Shown one piece after another: positions 1 through 11,864 of a stretch of DNA of 64,000 nucleotides (positions within the stretch are counted from its first letter, which is position 1; each line of letters begins with the position of its first letter). The notes beneath the pieces were generated by a model. That model ran no database searches, was not told where the DNA came from, and saw only the letters and a list, made by a program, of their open reading frames with translations. Source of the stretch: Pithys albifrons albifrons (taxonomy: Eukaryota; Chordata; Aves; Passeriformes; Thamnophilidae). Both the position numbers and the translations under genes were made by a program. Where the stretch lies: NCBI RefSeq assembly GCF_047495875.1, contig NC_092460.1, forward strand, positions 37,052,054-37,116,053, read 5' to 3'.

Positions 1-547
1 TGCCTGTGAGTATATGTGTATGTGTGCTCTCAAAGAGACCAGTGTACACCTAATTAAAACCCTGACATAAATCTTTTTAGCCTCAGAAAAATGAATGCTA
101 TTTTCACAAAATCATGTCTGCATCTAAGCCTTCTGGATGGCACACTGCAAGACTAGTCCACAAGCCCCAAATCCATATTATCAATATTAATTATGTAGAT
201 AAGGCTTTGGACTGCAACCCCTGAGGAGACGATGGAACTTTTAAAGCCTTGACTGATAAACTGACCCACAAACTGAACCTGCCTCTGGATTGCTGAACAA
301 CAAAAAAAGAGGCTTATCTCCTGTCTCATCACTCTGAAATTTAGCATGGTTCAGCTGGCATTTCCTTACTTTAGAACACAAAATGCCTCCAGCATACTAG
401 CCCTTAGCTCTGTTTTGCTTGGAAAAAATGTGCCAGGCTTAAAGACATATATACATATTCATGGAGAAAAAGGTGCGCAAAGAAGTGTCACAAGGTGCCA
501 GGACCACGCAGGCATGGAAAAGTAATAATCAGTAATAGTCAGTTTAC
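1..547 (-). other. PTPRO: PTPRO intron 9, 5' part
   Basis: Non-coding sequence downstream of the exon 9 donor in gene orientation. I see no repeat element or further exon; the short open frame at 153-347 resembles nothing I know. Confidence 0.8.
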
Positions 548-741
548 CACGGAGGCAGTTAAGGAGATGGTTGCTGCTATTTCATAGTAGGTTGTCCACT
601 CAGAGGTCATTGTTGATGGGTTGAAGTAAAACATTTCTACAACATATTTCCTGAACACCCCAAGGAAAGGCCTGTTCCAGCTCAAAACCACAGCGGTAGG
701 TCCCAAAGGGTAAAGCGTCAGATCCTTTATTCCAGTGGGCA
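548..741 (-). CDS. PTPRO: PTPRO exon 9: first half of FN3 domain 5
   Basis: 194 nt, phase 1 in and phase 0 out. It encodes (V)[40 protein letters not shown] and [24 protein letters not shown]. The core Trp is in VVLSW, followed by the KYVVEMFYF strand C region. It is nearly identical to the mammalian protein and has no N-X-S/T site (NPS is blocked by proline). The acceptor is TTTATATAG and the donor is GTG|GTAAAC at 547-542. The next residues expected (RIANLLPAW in human) are not encoded in 1-540, so exon 10 lies outside the window. Confidence 0.95.
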
Positions 742-3142
742 CTATATAAACCAGAAATTATAGTTAGTAATGTGTATGTGTTATCAGTTTCACTTTATTT
801 TAAAACAATACCTTCCCTTAATCAAGTTCTACATATTCTGGTTTGTTCCTTACTTTAATTCCCAAGAGCTCCCTTGTCACAAGCAATTGAATACCATTTT
901 TTTAGCATTTGTACTCCAGTTTAAAACTGCTTTTGCAGAAATGACTACAGACCACTTGGTGTTGGCTGTTCAGCTTGAGATAAAGTACAGAGCTTGCTTT
1001 TTCTTAAATGAGAGTTCCATTTTACTTTGAAAATCAGGATGCTTAGGAGATATTTCAAGATGCTCAAAAGCAAAACCATCAAAAGCCGTAACACCACAAG
1101 AAAGAACATTTTTTATCTTTAACCCTCCTTCCCTGGGGGACCTAAAGGTTCTGTCATGTATTGCTATTATTGCCTCACAGATGGTGACAGTGAGAAAGAA
1201 GAATCAAGTGATTTGAAAAACGTCCCGTAAGGGTCAAGTTCTGCAACCTGTACTGGTCTGGAGGGCAATTATTCTTCATTACTTAACTAAGGCAACTTAA
1301 GTAAGTACATTGCTAACCTTTGCAACAGTTGCAGAGCCCTGACTATTGCACACCAGGTCAGAACTGAGACCAGCACCCAGATTACTTCAGCCCATCTTAG
1401 CACATGATCACTTTTATCTTTTTAAATCATTTACAATGCCTTTTCTTTGCTTTCTCCAAAGTGCTAATACTCACACAGTGAAAGTGAGCCTTAGGATAAA
1501 CATGGGGAGAATGGAACACTTTTTAAACTGGATTTTATTTTATTTGAATTTCATTCATCATTAACACCCACTGATAATTTCACAGAACCAATTTTTTTTG
1601 CAGTTCTAGTATTTTAATGTCAAATTCAATATCCTTTTATGAAATGAAAACTCATACAACTGTTGTGTTAGTGCATAAAAACTTCCACTTTATAATAATA
1701 AACCTATGAGATGTTCTGTTTAGAAACCGATTGCCATTTTGAGTTTAGCAAGACACTTCTATGGATGTGAGCCTACATGAAAGCAGAGAAAATGAAGGAA
1801 CTTACTTTGGGAATACATGACTTTACTTTCTCAAATAAAAATAGAATTTTGTAGTTTTTTTGAACTACAGTGAGAAAGAAAATCAAAAGCATTTGCAAAA
1901 CTTGTTCCAAGAGAGAAACTTTAATAATAAACCATATAAATATATTTCACTATCTTTTTACTGTACTGAAATATACCATACTTCTAAAATTTTTATTCAG
2001 ACACAATTTATGCAAATATATAGGGAGTTTGCCTAAAATGAAAAGGCCTTTATCATATTTATTAGCCCACATATTTGCTTTTATATAAGGATTTAATTGT
2101 TAAAAGGTTATTTTTCCATTTCACTTTCTTCCCTACATCACAGAATGAAGCAGAATTAAAATACAAAATATCTGTAACTTTCAGCCACCTGCTCTCCCAC
2201 TGGGCAGACTAATTGTCAAAAGGAGAAGCTGGGTGACTCAGGTTGAATACTTCTCTGGAAAAGTAACTCTGTACCCTGAATCTCTTTCTCTTTGCCCTCT
2301 TCTTAATACATTTTGTTTAAGTGATAAACTTAACAAAATAAATTATACTGAAACTACTACATTCTGAATTCTTTCCTAAATGACCCTTTATTCAGGAGCT
2401 TGGTGGAATCCTGAATTACAGGTATAGGGGCAGCAGCTCTGCCTGTCGGACATAAACCCACATTTTTGAAAATGTTGCTCTCAGTCTCAGAGGGTTCTTC
2501 CCATCTTCAAAACCCAAAGCAGAGAACATCAAGTTTCACCGTTATACTCAAGAAAATCAAGGCATACACAACTGAAGTTGGTTATGGTCATTTAGTACTA
2601 TAGGAGATAAGCTAGTTCCCCCAACTCAGCATTGTGGTCTTCAGACTAGATCACTTTATAACCTTCATAAAGCACATTCGCAACCAACTTTTTAAGAGCA
2701 GTCCCACACCCTTCAAGAGACAGTGGGAATGAACCACCTATAGGAAGTGCCCACATCTCTCCATCACAACCTACAGCTGGCTACACCTAAGTGAGGTGAC
2801 TCCCACCCTAAATGGCATCAGTGATGAGCACCACTAGAGACAAACACATATTCAAGTGTCCAAGGGTGAAGACAGTTCTTTGCACAGGGTTCTCTGTGTA
2901 TAATTCCTGGCCATAACTGCTCTATTTAAGTTTCATAACATTTAAATGGAAAATATCTTCCTTCCACTGAGAAGGAGTATTTTCATCACCTCAGTAATGG
3001 GCTAGGCAATAAAAGAGAAATAATCTCACTAATGTTCATTAGACTTGAAATAACCAACATGACAACTCTTTTATGAACATACTACACATATTTAAAAACA
3101 AACTTAAACAAATACATTTCAAAGAGTAAGTGCTGGAATTAC
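742..3142 (-). other. PTPRO: PTPRO intron 8
   Basis: A 2401-bp GT-AG intron between phase 1 sites. AT-rich single-copy-looking sequence; no mobile element or RNA gene recognised. Confidence 0.85.
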
Positions 3143-3263
3143 CAATGGAAAATGTAACGGGGTCAGAAGGCGGCCCAACCAACGGTCCTTTCCGTAAGTA
3201 GACCACAACTTGGTACTGGGCACCAGGAACAAGATTTTCAATGAGGCTGCTGCTTGAATTCAC
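3143..3263 (-). CDS. PTPRO: PTPRO exon 8: second half of FN3 domain 4
   Basis: 121 nt, phase 0 in and phase 1 out. It encodes [20 protein letters not shown] then [40 protein letters not shown] is the classic FN3 E-F-G pattern (L-x-P-G-x-x-Y). NSS is a potential N-glycosylation site. The acceptor is TTCCTATTAG at 3273-3264 and the donor is G|GTAATT at 3142-3137, which deviates slightly from consensus at +5/+6. The open frame running beyond the donor is intron read-through. Confidence 0.95.
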
Positions 3264-5573
3264 CTAATAGGAAGGGAACGTGTCAGATATGAAGTCTTTA
3301 CTTGGTTAATTAGAAGAATATTGAGACTCTACTTGAATGACTCTAGTTACAAAAGCATAAATCTGAACCCACTGGCATCGACAGCAAAAACTCCACTCAT
3401 TAAGCCCAAAATGGCAAAACTGTGAAAGTGGTCAGGACTGACTTGACAAAAGATCTGACTCAGAGAATCACACTTGCCTGGCTGCATAAGGTCAGCTGTC
3501 ACACTGCAGACCAACTCTCTCCCGCTGTCAAAGTTTATTAAAAAATTCAGGCTAGATTATTCATTTTCAGGTGATATTATTCAGGCTGGAGTATTTATAC
3601 TCTGAGTTTTCAATGAAAGCCTGAGGCTTTTCATCCGTCACCTGATGCAGCCATGTGAACTAAAAGCAGCATTATGGGAAAGCTGCATTATGGGAAAGCT
3701 GTCTTCTCAATGCATGAACTAAGTGACTCCAGTGAAATCAGAGATCTCCCCTCCACAGCATTAAAAAACGTGACTAAGGGGCATTTATCACCATCAAAAT
3801 TTCTGCTGTGCCACACCAGGTTTCAGTCAGAGATGGAGGCAGAATGCCTGACCAAGTGATTCCTGGTCTGATACAATATGAAAAGTCTTATCTCCTGACA
3901 ACTCTGCTAACAGCAGTTGCACAGTGCAGCTTGAGGAAGAGTCTTCACACAACCCTTCTAGAACTGCAGGCTGTTATTTCCTACTAATATTTTCTTCACA
4001 ACCTTTCCAAAGTCTGTATCGCAGCCACATCTGCACTGGTGGTTTACTGCAACGCACATGAATGTATCAGTGCCAGCACAGATTTAGTGAGGAACAGAAT
4101 TTGTCTTTACCAGCTGCTTTGGAAAGCTGAACCACTTTAAAGTCATGTACCATGTTAGAATGGATAGAAATCTGCACTTAATTTTGCCCTTTTCAGCTTA
4201 TCAAGAAGAAATCAAACCAGCAGCTATATTGAACAGGTATAATGAGCTTATAGAATTTGATAAAAAAATTGTAATGGCAGAAAGAAACAAATAACTGTAT
4301 TTAGAACTTTCTGCCTACTGGCAATAAACACACATTTACAGATATTTTCTTTATTCACAGATTAGCTTTAGGTACTTGTTTTTGAGTTTGCAGATGAATC
4401 CTGTAGTATTTACTTAATTCATAAACTTTTGATCTGTGGTTTCTAATCACCTACTGTACAGTTTTGCTTCCCATTTAAATGACTGTACTTTTAATAAATA
4501 CAAAGAACTTAATGAGATTATAAGCTGATTCTGAAAAATAGTTCTCAAATTGTCATGAAAAGACACTTCCACACCTTTAAGTTCACAGCCATTCTTGAAA
4601 TGAAACTCAAATTTTTGATAAAAATTCATTTAAAAAGACATTTTTAAGGGACACAGTCTCTCAATTAACTTGCAGGGCTATAATCACAATGTTGAAGGAG
4701 ATGAAGATTTACAGGGAGTGTTAGAGGTCTCCTTCCATTCTCATGGGTCAGCAGAGGGTGCAGCAGGACAGCACTGCAGTCCTTTGCAGACTCCTCTATC
4801 ACACATATTTAGGGAGCCAGACAGAAGTCATGGCACTGCTCAGAAGATGGCCTTATCAACTTCTTGGTAGTGTTACGAAGACATGGGCTTAGAGCTCTTC
4901 CTGACTGAAGCCACATGCCACTGATCTGTCACAGATACAGAATCTGATGTGGGGTTGCCCTCATTAATGGTTTCAAGTAACAGAAAACTGACATGTTTTG
5001 AGGTTCAGGATTCCTGATGGTTATAAACACAACTCATACAACAGCAGTAAAGAACTGTTGTCCATACAAAATCACAGATGGTTTGATTTGTTATTTACTT
5101 CCCAGTGCTGACACCTTTTCCTATGGATGAAAAGAGCAGCTGACTTCTCATCATGTCTAAACTTCCAGAAAGTTTACAGTTGGGCTCTGTATTAATATGT
5201 AGGATAGCTAAGAAATTATTTATGCTAATTTGATGCTAATGAAGCATGTGAACACTTCATTTAATACAAATGGATTACAGCACAAACCCAAGTGTTCTTA
5301 GGGCATGGCACCATCTTGCCTACTGCCACAAAAACGTCTCAAAGGGTACAAAATAACTCACAAGCTTGAACAAAGAATTTGTTGCAGCCAGTACAACAGA
5401 AACTCAATTTTAACAATGCTGTGGTGTATTCCACACTTCCTTTCCTAAATGCTGTGCACTCTGGTACTCCGCAGTCCTGAGTCTGACACAGCCCTGAGGC
5501 ACGATGATTCCAAACTGCAGGATGGTGGGAAATTTTTCCTAGATTTGAAAAGCCTCCAGCTTCTGCTCCTTAC
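3264..5573 (-). other. PTPRO: PTPRO intron 7
   Basis: A 2310-bp phase 0 intron. Apart from the short perfect duplication at 3669-3700 I see nothing recognisable in it. Confidence 0.85.
3669..3700. repeat. Perfect 16-bp tandem duplication
   Basis: Two adjacent identical copies of GCATTATGGGAAAGCT inside intron 7. The lack of any mismatch suggests a recent slippage event. Confidence 0.9.
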
Positions 5574-5773
5574 CTCAGTGCAGTAGTGTTTTTCAAGTCT
5601 TTGACTTTCCTTTTGCTTCTGACATGTCAGGGAGAGCACAGACACAATGGTGTTGTTGCCGCCACTCTCATGTGATGCTGTCCAGGATGTCAGGGCAGTA
5701 GTGGAGCTTAGCACTGTCACAGTCACATGCTGGGGCTTTTCAGTGAGCTCCTCTATCCATTCACCTGTGGGAC
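5574..5773 (-). CDS. PTPRO: PTPRO exon 7: first half of FN3 domain 4
   Basis: 200 nt, entering with two bases (phase 1) and ending on a complete codon (phase 0). It encodes [40 protein letters not shown] and [26 protein letters not shown]. The ALTSW tryptophan is the usual FN3 core Trp of strand B. NNT is a potential N-glycosylation site. Bird and human differ mainly at ASHESGGNN, a short loop that looks one to two residues longer here. The acceptor is CATGTCCCAG and the donor is GAG|GTAAGG. The frame that continues past the donor is intronic. Confidence 0.95.
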
Positions 5774-8494
5774 CTGGGACATGCCCCAAAACCACATGTA
5801 AGCAAGCTACTCTGTCCATTTGAGGCACATATGTTAAAAGACCCCTTCTTTCATGGAATTATTTATTGCTAGTGAGCGAGGCTGGACTGACAGTTGTCCA
5901 TCTCCACAGCCTTCAGACAGTCAAGGTGAAAGCCCTTGGGAAACAGTCTGTGGCTCAAGTAATTTCACCAGTAGCAGAGCATATGACAAAAGAAATGTGA
6001 CTGTCTGAAAATTCCGATTACAGTATTTTGTACTGCTTACCAGAAACCACCCAGAAATATCAGATTTGCTTCAAGGTAATGTTTAAAAGCAGTGATAAGC
6101 AATAATGTACAGACCATTGACCAATATTAAAGGATAAGCACACAAAATTTTTCACCTCTCCACATACTGGCATACCCTCCCAGCATGCTATCAAGCCTTG
6201 AAGCGTGAAGATCAAGTTTGCAGAGGTCACCAAAATGAAGTATCTCATTCTCCATCAGACTTTTTGAAGCACTTGCTAGACAACACAGCTTTATAGATAA
6301 AATAACAGTTTGGAAAATAACTTCAGCTAGACTTGGTCAAAATTTCAGATTTCATGAAAATAGCCAGTTTGTCTTGTCACTTCAAAGTAATGCTTGTGAC
6401 AACTCTCTCCTTGACATTCCTTCTTCCATGCAATCCTAACAGCAATTTACATTTATTGATAAAATAAAACAAATGCCAGAGCAAGAATGTGGTGTAAGAT
6501 CAGCCTACAAGATTTGACAACCCACACTACTATCTGAGTACAACAAAACCGTCCTATAATACTACAAGCCAGTAATTTGATGGGATGGTTCACTGACTGA
6601 ATGCTACCAGGATAAGATAAGACTGAAGTTATGGGCAAAATTTATTCATGGGCAGCAGACCCATACCCATGCAGATAAAAAAGAGTAATTTGATCATTAG
6701 TCTCTGTAGCCAGTGGATGTATAGGTAGTTTTTACTATTCAGAAACTGTTTCAGCATTGGCATTAAGGGAATGGAGATACTTCATGTCACAACTCAAAGC
6801 TGTAGCCCCCACAGAAAAAAGTCTACATTCTCAAACTTATAAAGAGACATGGAAGAACAATTTCAATATAAGAACATTTATGCACATCTCCAATTTGGCA
6901 TACATAAAAAAAATCTATCTAAAATACTAAGGATCTTGCATTTAACAGAATAAATAAGAAAACTGTCAGGAATTCTCATCTGGTTCTAAAATCCTGCAAA
7001 ACTAACAGACAAACCCCAAACGTTCTCATATGTTATATGTAAAATTGAAATATCTTTATATTCCTGTAACATCTCAATACTTTATACTCAAGGAGATTCA
7101 AGTTCTTCCTTAATCTAGCCACCCCCACCCCTATATTTTGGATTAATATGTCCTCATTTCTCCCAGGGCTCTGCCTGCAGGGAGTATATTTGATGGAGGA
7201 CACTAATTTTCATATTGCTTAATGAGAGTAAGCCACACTTTGTAAAATGGAATAATTTTTGGTACTAAAAGCAATGCTACATATATGCATACTTCAATAC
7301 TTTTCATATAATGAAGCTGTCTAGTAATTATTCCTAAAGAAAGCCAGAAGACCATGAAACTATAACAGCAGAGATACTTTCTCTCATGTGCTGCTTTTTT
7401 CTCTTTTTCCTTTGGTTTTCAGTTACTGTTTCTTTCAACTATAAAGTTTTTTTTAAAAAATAGTAGTGATAGTGGAATTGCTAGATGCAGTCAAGCATTA
7501 TGAATCTAAGTCTAAATAGTTAGCATTTGTAATTGTTATGAGTTACTAAAGATGCAATCTTTATTTGTAACGTACTTAAGTACTTGAGTACACCCCCTTT
7601 TAATACAAATTTTTCTCTCAGCTTTAGCTACTGTGTCTTGTTGCAGCATTCATGATTTGGGGAGACAGTCTTCCATTTGGGGGGACAGTCTTTCCATATG
7701 GAAAATTGTATCGTGCTGCAAGTATTCCCCTTTCTCATTGTATGGGCACTCTGTAGGGTATATCTATTTGCTTTCATAGAAAAATATGCAAAGGTGACCA
7801 CAACCATCAGGTGAATAATGATCTGAATTCACCAACATCTGTCTCACTTGCTGATCTAATTGCCAGTCAGGGTATTAGTTTACACAGTAGTGTATTATTA
7901 CTTTGTCTTTTACTAAATTTCCCATGAAGAAACTCTGGGATTCTACAGGGAAATAATAAATTAATTTTACTCCTTTAAATTTAGCAGGTTGAACTACTTC
8001 ACCTACTGTAATTTGCTCCATATTCTCTAAGAGACCGTGCAATTTCAGAGTTCAGTGTGTGCAATTCCCATACCCTCAGCCTGAGCTGCCCTTCATCCCT
8101 AACCCAGTACAAACAACATATTCCAAGAGTAAAGAAGTTAAATATTTCCAAGACTCTTTATAACCACCAATTAATTCTTGGAATTAAATCCTCATTTTGG
8201 AAGATGCAAAAGGGTAACTTGCTTCAGCAAGCCACTTCTGAACACTGGCTAGTGACTCCATCACATCACTTGCTTTCAGTTCTTAAGTCTGCCCAGATGA
8301 CATGATGAACACCCATCCAGACAGGAGATAACACATAATATATTTGCACTATATTTCCTTCTCTGACACAGGGAACTCCAGAAGACCAAACTCTTCTGAT
8401 CTTTCAGGAGATGCTAAAGATGCCACAGTGGTCAAACTCTACATTACAGTTATGCTGTTCTGGGAGAAAAAGGTGGGTTTGTTGAAATACTTAC
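5774..8494 (-). other. PTPRO: PTPRO intron 6
   Basis: A 2721-bp phase 1 intron between FN3 3 and FN3 4. No mobile element recognised; it holds a small imperfect duplication at 7654-7694. Confidence 0.85.
7654..7694. repeat. Imperfect 20/21-bp tandem duplication
   Basis: ATTTGGGGAGACAGTCTTCC is followed directly by a near-identical copy with one substitution and one extra T. Confidence 0.85.
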
Positions 8495-8656
8495 TGATAT
8501 AAAAGCTAAGTGTTTTTGCTGATTGACTTCCACGAACTTCACAAGAGCCAGAAGAGCTAAATGTTGTTACAGACAGCTTATATTTTCCTGGTTCTTTTAG
8601 TTCAGCAACAAATTTGTGAGTGTCCTCACTTACTGTCAAAAATTCCGTTGAGTTCT
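8495..8656 (-). CDS. PTPRO: PTPRO exon 6: second half of FN3 domain 3
   Basis: 162 nt, phase 1 in and phase 1 out. It encodes [20 protein letters not shown], then [20 protein letters not shown] and [14 protein letters not shown]. The strands THKFVAELK and [16 protein letters not shown] complete FN3 3. The Cys in SGSCE is also present in the human protein. NST is a potential N-glycosylation site. The acceptor is CCGCTTTAG, with the exon starting AGAAC, and the donor is A|GTAAGT at 8494-8489. The intron to exon 5 is only 960 bp, so the two halves of FN3 3 sit close together in the genome. Confidence 0.95.
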
Positions 8657-9616
8657 CTAAAGCGGGGAGGGGAAAAATGTGTAGATTAATTGAAATTTGA
8701 AAGGCTCCAGCCACTAAGAAATTTATTCACATCAGAAATGTTAATGTTTTTTCTGCCGTGAGATTAAAAGATATTCAAAAGGACTGGATTTATGGGGGTA
8801 TTTCTTGCCATCAGCACAAGTGTAAGTAATGACAAATTTTGCAGTATAACAGTACAGGCCAAATTTTCATTCTGTGGAAGGGATGATAAAATAGGGTTGC
8901 CGTGATTGTACAAGTGAAAAATATCACATCATGGGAGAAAAGGAGCTTCCAATTTTCCACCTATGACATTATATTCTGAAATAGAAAATAGTTTTTCTCA
9001 GCATGGAAAGTCTTATGAAAACTGTCAGAAAATAAAATTAATTTGGATAAAATAAATTTTAAACAAGAAAATCTTAGATCAACATGGCAATTTTCTTGTA
9101 TCTCCATCTCTTGAAAAGCTTCCCCATTCTCTACCACAGCTACCTTGTAGCCTAAGGAATGTATTTGGTAGCTGTAATCTGTGACAACTGCTGATTTGAA
9201 TCGAGACTGCCTTTTCTGTGTGTCCCCTCCAGTCCAGCTCTCCCTGAGAACCTTTCCAGTGGCAGTCTATGGTATAACATACCTTCTTTGTGTCAAATTT
9301 CTATCAGTTTATTTCTCCTTCCTTTGATACCAAAATGAATTTACAATAACTACAGTGTAAACAGTGAGACAGTATGTACCACAGTATAAATGTTTAACAA
9401 AAGAGAAGTGCAAACTGTGATTTACCTCTCCTGCCTTACTTTTATGATGTCTAGCCAGAACTAGATGTTATTCAATGCAAGAAACTGCTCAAGAAATACA
9501 GGGGATCTAACAACACCCTCTGAAGTACAGTACTAGTTAATTAATAATTTGTAGAAATAATCCACCAATGGAAATAGAGACAAGTGGTATGAGAAGGGCA
9601 TAAGGCTCTGCTTTAC
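8657..9616 (-). other. PTPRO: PTPRO intron 5
   Basis: A 960-bp phase 1 intron that interrupts FN3 3. Nothing else recognised. Confidence 0.85.
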
Positions 9617-10063
9617 CTTCCCTTTCAATATTAATATGGAAACCATCGAACGCAGTAGGTGGCTTTGGAGGTAACCAGGTCAGCACCATTTGTACAGGAA
9701 GGAAGGGAGTAGCCTCTGGTGTGGGTCTTCCAGACTTGTTGGCATCATTGGCCTCATAATCACTAGAAACTGCATTGACAAACTCCTCTTCACCCTCTGA
9801 TGACTCAGCTTCGTTAGACCACCAGTATGGCTGTGATGTGGTTTCATACTCAGTGTTGTTAGAGTATTGGTCTGGCCAGTCTGCAGATGTGTTTGCTGCT
9901 GGAATTTCAGGAGGATTGTCAGAAAAATGGCCAAGTTTTTCTTTCCTTATGATGTCTTGTGGTCCCATAAATGATTCTTCTGCAAAATTTCCACTGTGCT
10001 CTTCCCAGTTGTTTCTATTGATTGGTACAATCTGAACAGAAATGTTTCGAGGTGGGTAAGGAA
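9617..10063 (-). CDS. PTPRO: PTPRO exon 5: first half of FN3 domain 3 with long acidic insert
   Basis: 447 nt, the longest exon here, phase 1 in and phase 1 out. It starts PYPPRNISVQIVPINRNNWE and ends MVLTWLPPKPPTAFDGFHIN IERE. Between the first strand (RNISVQIV) and the core strand (QMVLTWLPP) lies an insert of roughly 85-95 residues that is acidic and polar, with WPDQ, ETTSQPYWW and EGEEEF, and potential N-glycosylation sites NTS, NNT and NKS. The same insert exists in mammalian PTPRO, but this is the most divergent part of the ectodomain seen here. The acceptor is CTTTTAG at 10070-10064 and the donor is G|GTAAAG. The insert is probably a flexible glycosylated loop; that is inference from composition. 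Confidence 0.95.
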
Positions 10064-11711
10064 CTAAAAGAGAAGCAAGGATTATCCTTTTAATGTGTGT
10101 TCTGTGCACCTTGAAGATGTGTTAATTCCCCAGACAAATAATATTTGCAAAAAAACAGTGCATCTAGGGGTACTTTGAAATAACTTGCTCTCTTAATATT
10201 CTCCTTTCTCTTACATATACATATAGCAGATGTGATTCTAGTGGGATCAAGCTGAGTATAACTTCACAGAAAAATCACAATTCAAGAATATCAGGAAGAA
10301 AAGTAGATCTGAAGTCTTCAGACTTCAGTCTTCAGACTAGTGTTATTACAGCAGCAAGGCTACTTGAGCGTGAACTTTTAACAGTGTATCTTCATTTATT
10401 TCATTTTAACAGTGTATCAAGGAAGACCTTGATCATGGTAAAAAATACCTCTATAGAAATGAATTGAAAAATATATGCAAAACTAATACACGACATAGTT
10501 CGTATTTTAAAAAAATGACCTTTGCATTGCTGTAGGGCTTTTCATATGCTTTTAGCAGCCACCTTTTCACAAGCATTAAATATCAGTTTAAATTTTAATA
10601 TTTGTGAAAGCTTGATATTAAGATTTAGATCTCCAGAAGACAAGATTCTGGCACGCAAAGCAGTTACTTCACCTCATGCCAGGAGATGATCACATGACAT
10701 TTTGTCTGGCTCACTGTAACTGCCTGTCTGCATCTCCTTACACACAATAAGTGTGAGTTGCTTCTGCAAGTAATTTTGACTGGCAACTTTTATGCTGGCA
10801 TTTTACAACACACTGATTTGTTCACCCATCCTGGTCCAGCCACGCCACTAATACAAAACCAGATACTATATTGTCATTGTAGTTTATGTGAGAAATAATG
10901 GATAGAAGGGCCGTAGGAAAGAAAAATGAGATCCTGTTTCTTGCATTCTTATGGTTCAGTATTTCAATAATTATATTTAGGATCTTCAGGACAGAACTCT
11001 GCTGGCATCAGTTGGCTTTGTTCTGTTCAAGGCAATGGACCAACACCAGTGTATTCACCTGAAGATTTGGCCTTTTGATTTTAACACTGGTTCAATTCAC
11101 TTTGGATCCTGAGAAATGTCTGTGGTCCAACAGATAAACAGAAAAGTTTTGGGCACTGTCCCAAGACCAAATTAAATTAGTTCTGGACCCTGAACAAATG
11201 TAATTTTCAGCCTTTGCAATATTGCTGTCTTTGAAATTAAAAGTTCATGCTTCAGGGCACAAACTGGCCGCCAAGTGGAGCAACTATGACATTCTTCTCC
11301 ATGATAGAAAACTGCACAGTGAGGAAGGCCTTCTCTAACAGTTTAGCTATGATTGACTGCACGAGGAGACAGACCAATAGAGATAGATCAATAGTATGCT
11401 CAGTGCAGCTATTCTTGTGGCTTAAAAATTAATTCCTAGCACAAGGTCTAGGATAACTCATGTGAAGCAGAATTTATTTTCTAAAAAGCAAGCTTCATAA
11501 CAGAAACACTCACACAAATTTCCCTTTGCACTGCTTGTACACATAACCCTATGGAATAGCCACAGCTTTCTCCCATGCTTCTGGCCAGGAGCAGCTTGCA
11601 GGACTGTTTCCACACAGATCCTCCTCTCTGTGGAGTCAATCCCCTCCCCAAAGCGGAAAGAAAAGCAGTTATATAGAGTTGAAAGAAACAATACGTCATA
11701 ATTTTCTTCAC
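10064..11711 (-). other. PTPRO: PTPRO intron 4
   Basis: A 1648-bp phase 1 intron at the FN3 2/FN3 3 boundary. It holds local short repeats (TCTTCAGACT around 10315-10340 and AACAGTGTATC at about 10379 and 10410) but no element I can name. Confidence 0.85.
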
Positions 11712-11864
11712 CTGTTCTGTGCTGTTTGGGCTCGTGCTGGACTCCACTATATTCCACTAGTGTGCTCTTGTTGAAGGTTGCTTCTGATACCAATTGGAAT
11801 GTGATGTTACTGTAGCATATACCCGGCAGCCAGTGATTGAAAACTGTTTTACCTTTAAAGAAAT
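11712..11864 (-). CDS. PTPRO: PTPRO exon 4: second half of FN3 domain 2
   Basis: 153 nt, phase 1 in and phase 1 out. With the last base of exon 3 it gives [20 protein letters not shown], then [20 protein letters not shown] and [20 protein letters not shown] matches the loop and Tyr-containing E-F region typical of FN3 domains, completing FN3 2. Potential N-glycosylation sites are NIT and NKS. The acceptor is CTTCTGCAG with a pyrimidine tract, and the donor is G|GTGAAG at 11711-11706. The preceding intron is only 1991 bp. Overlapping open frames that run on into the intron are artefacts of reading through the donor. Confidence 0.95.
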
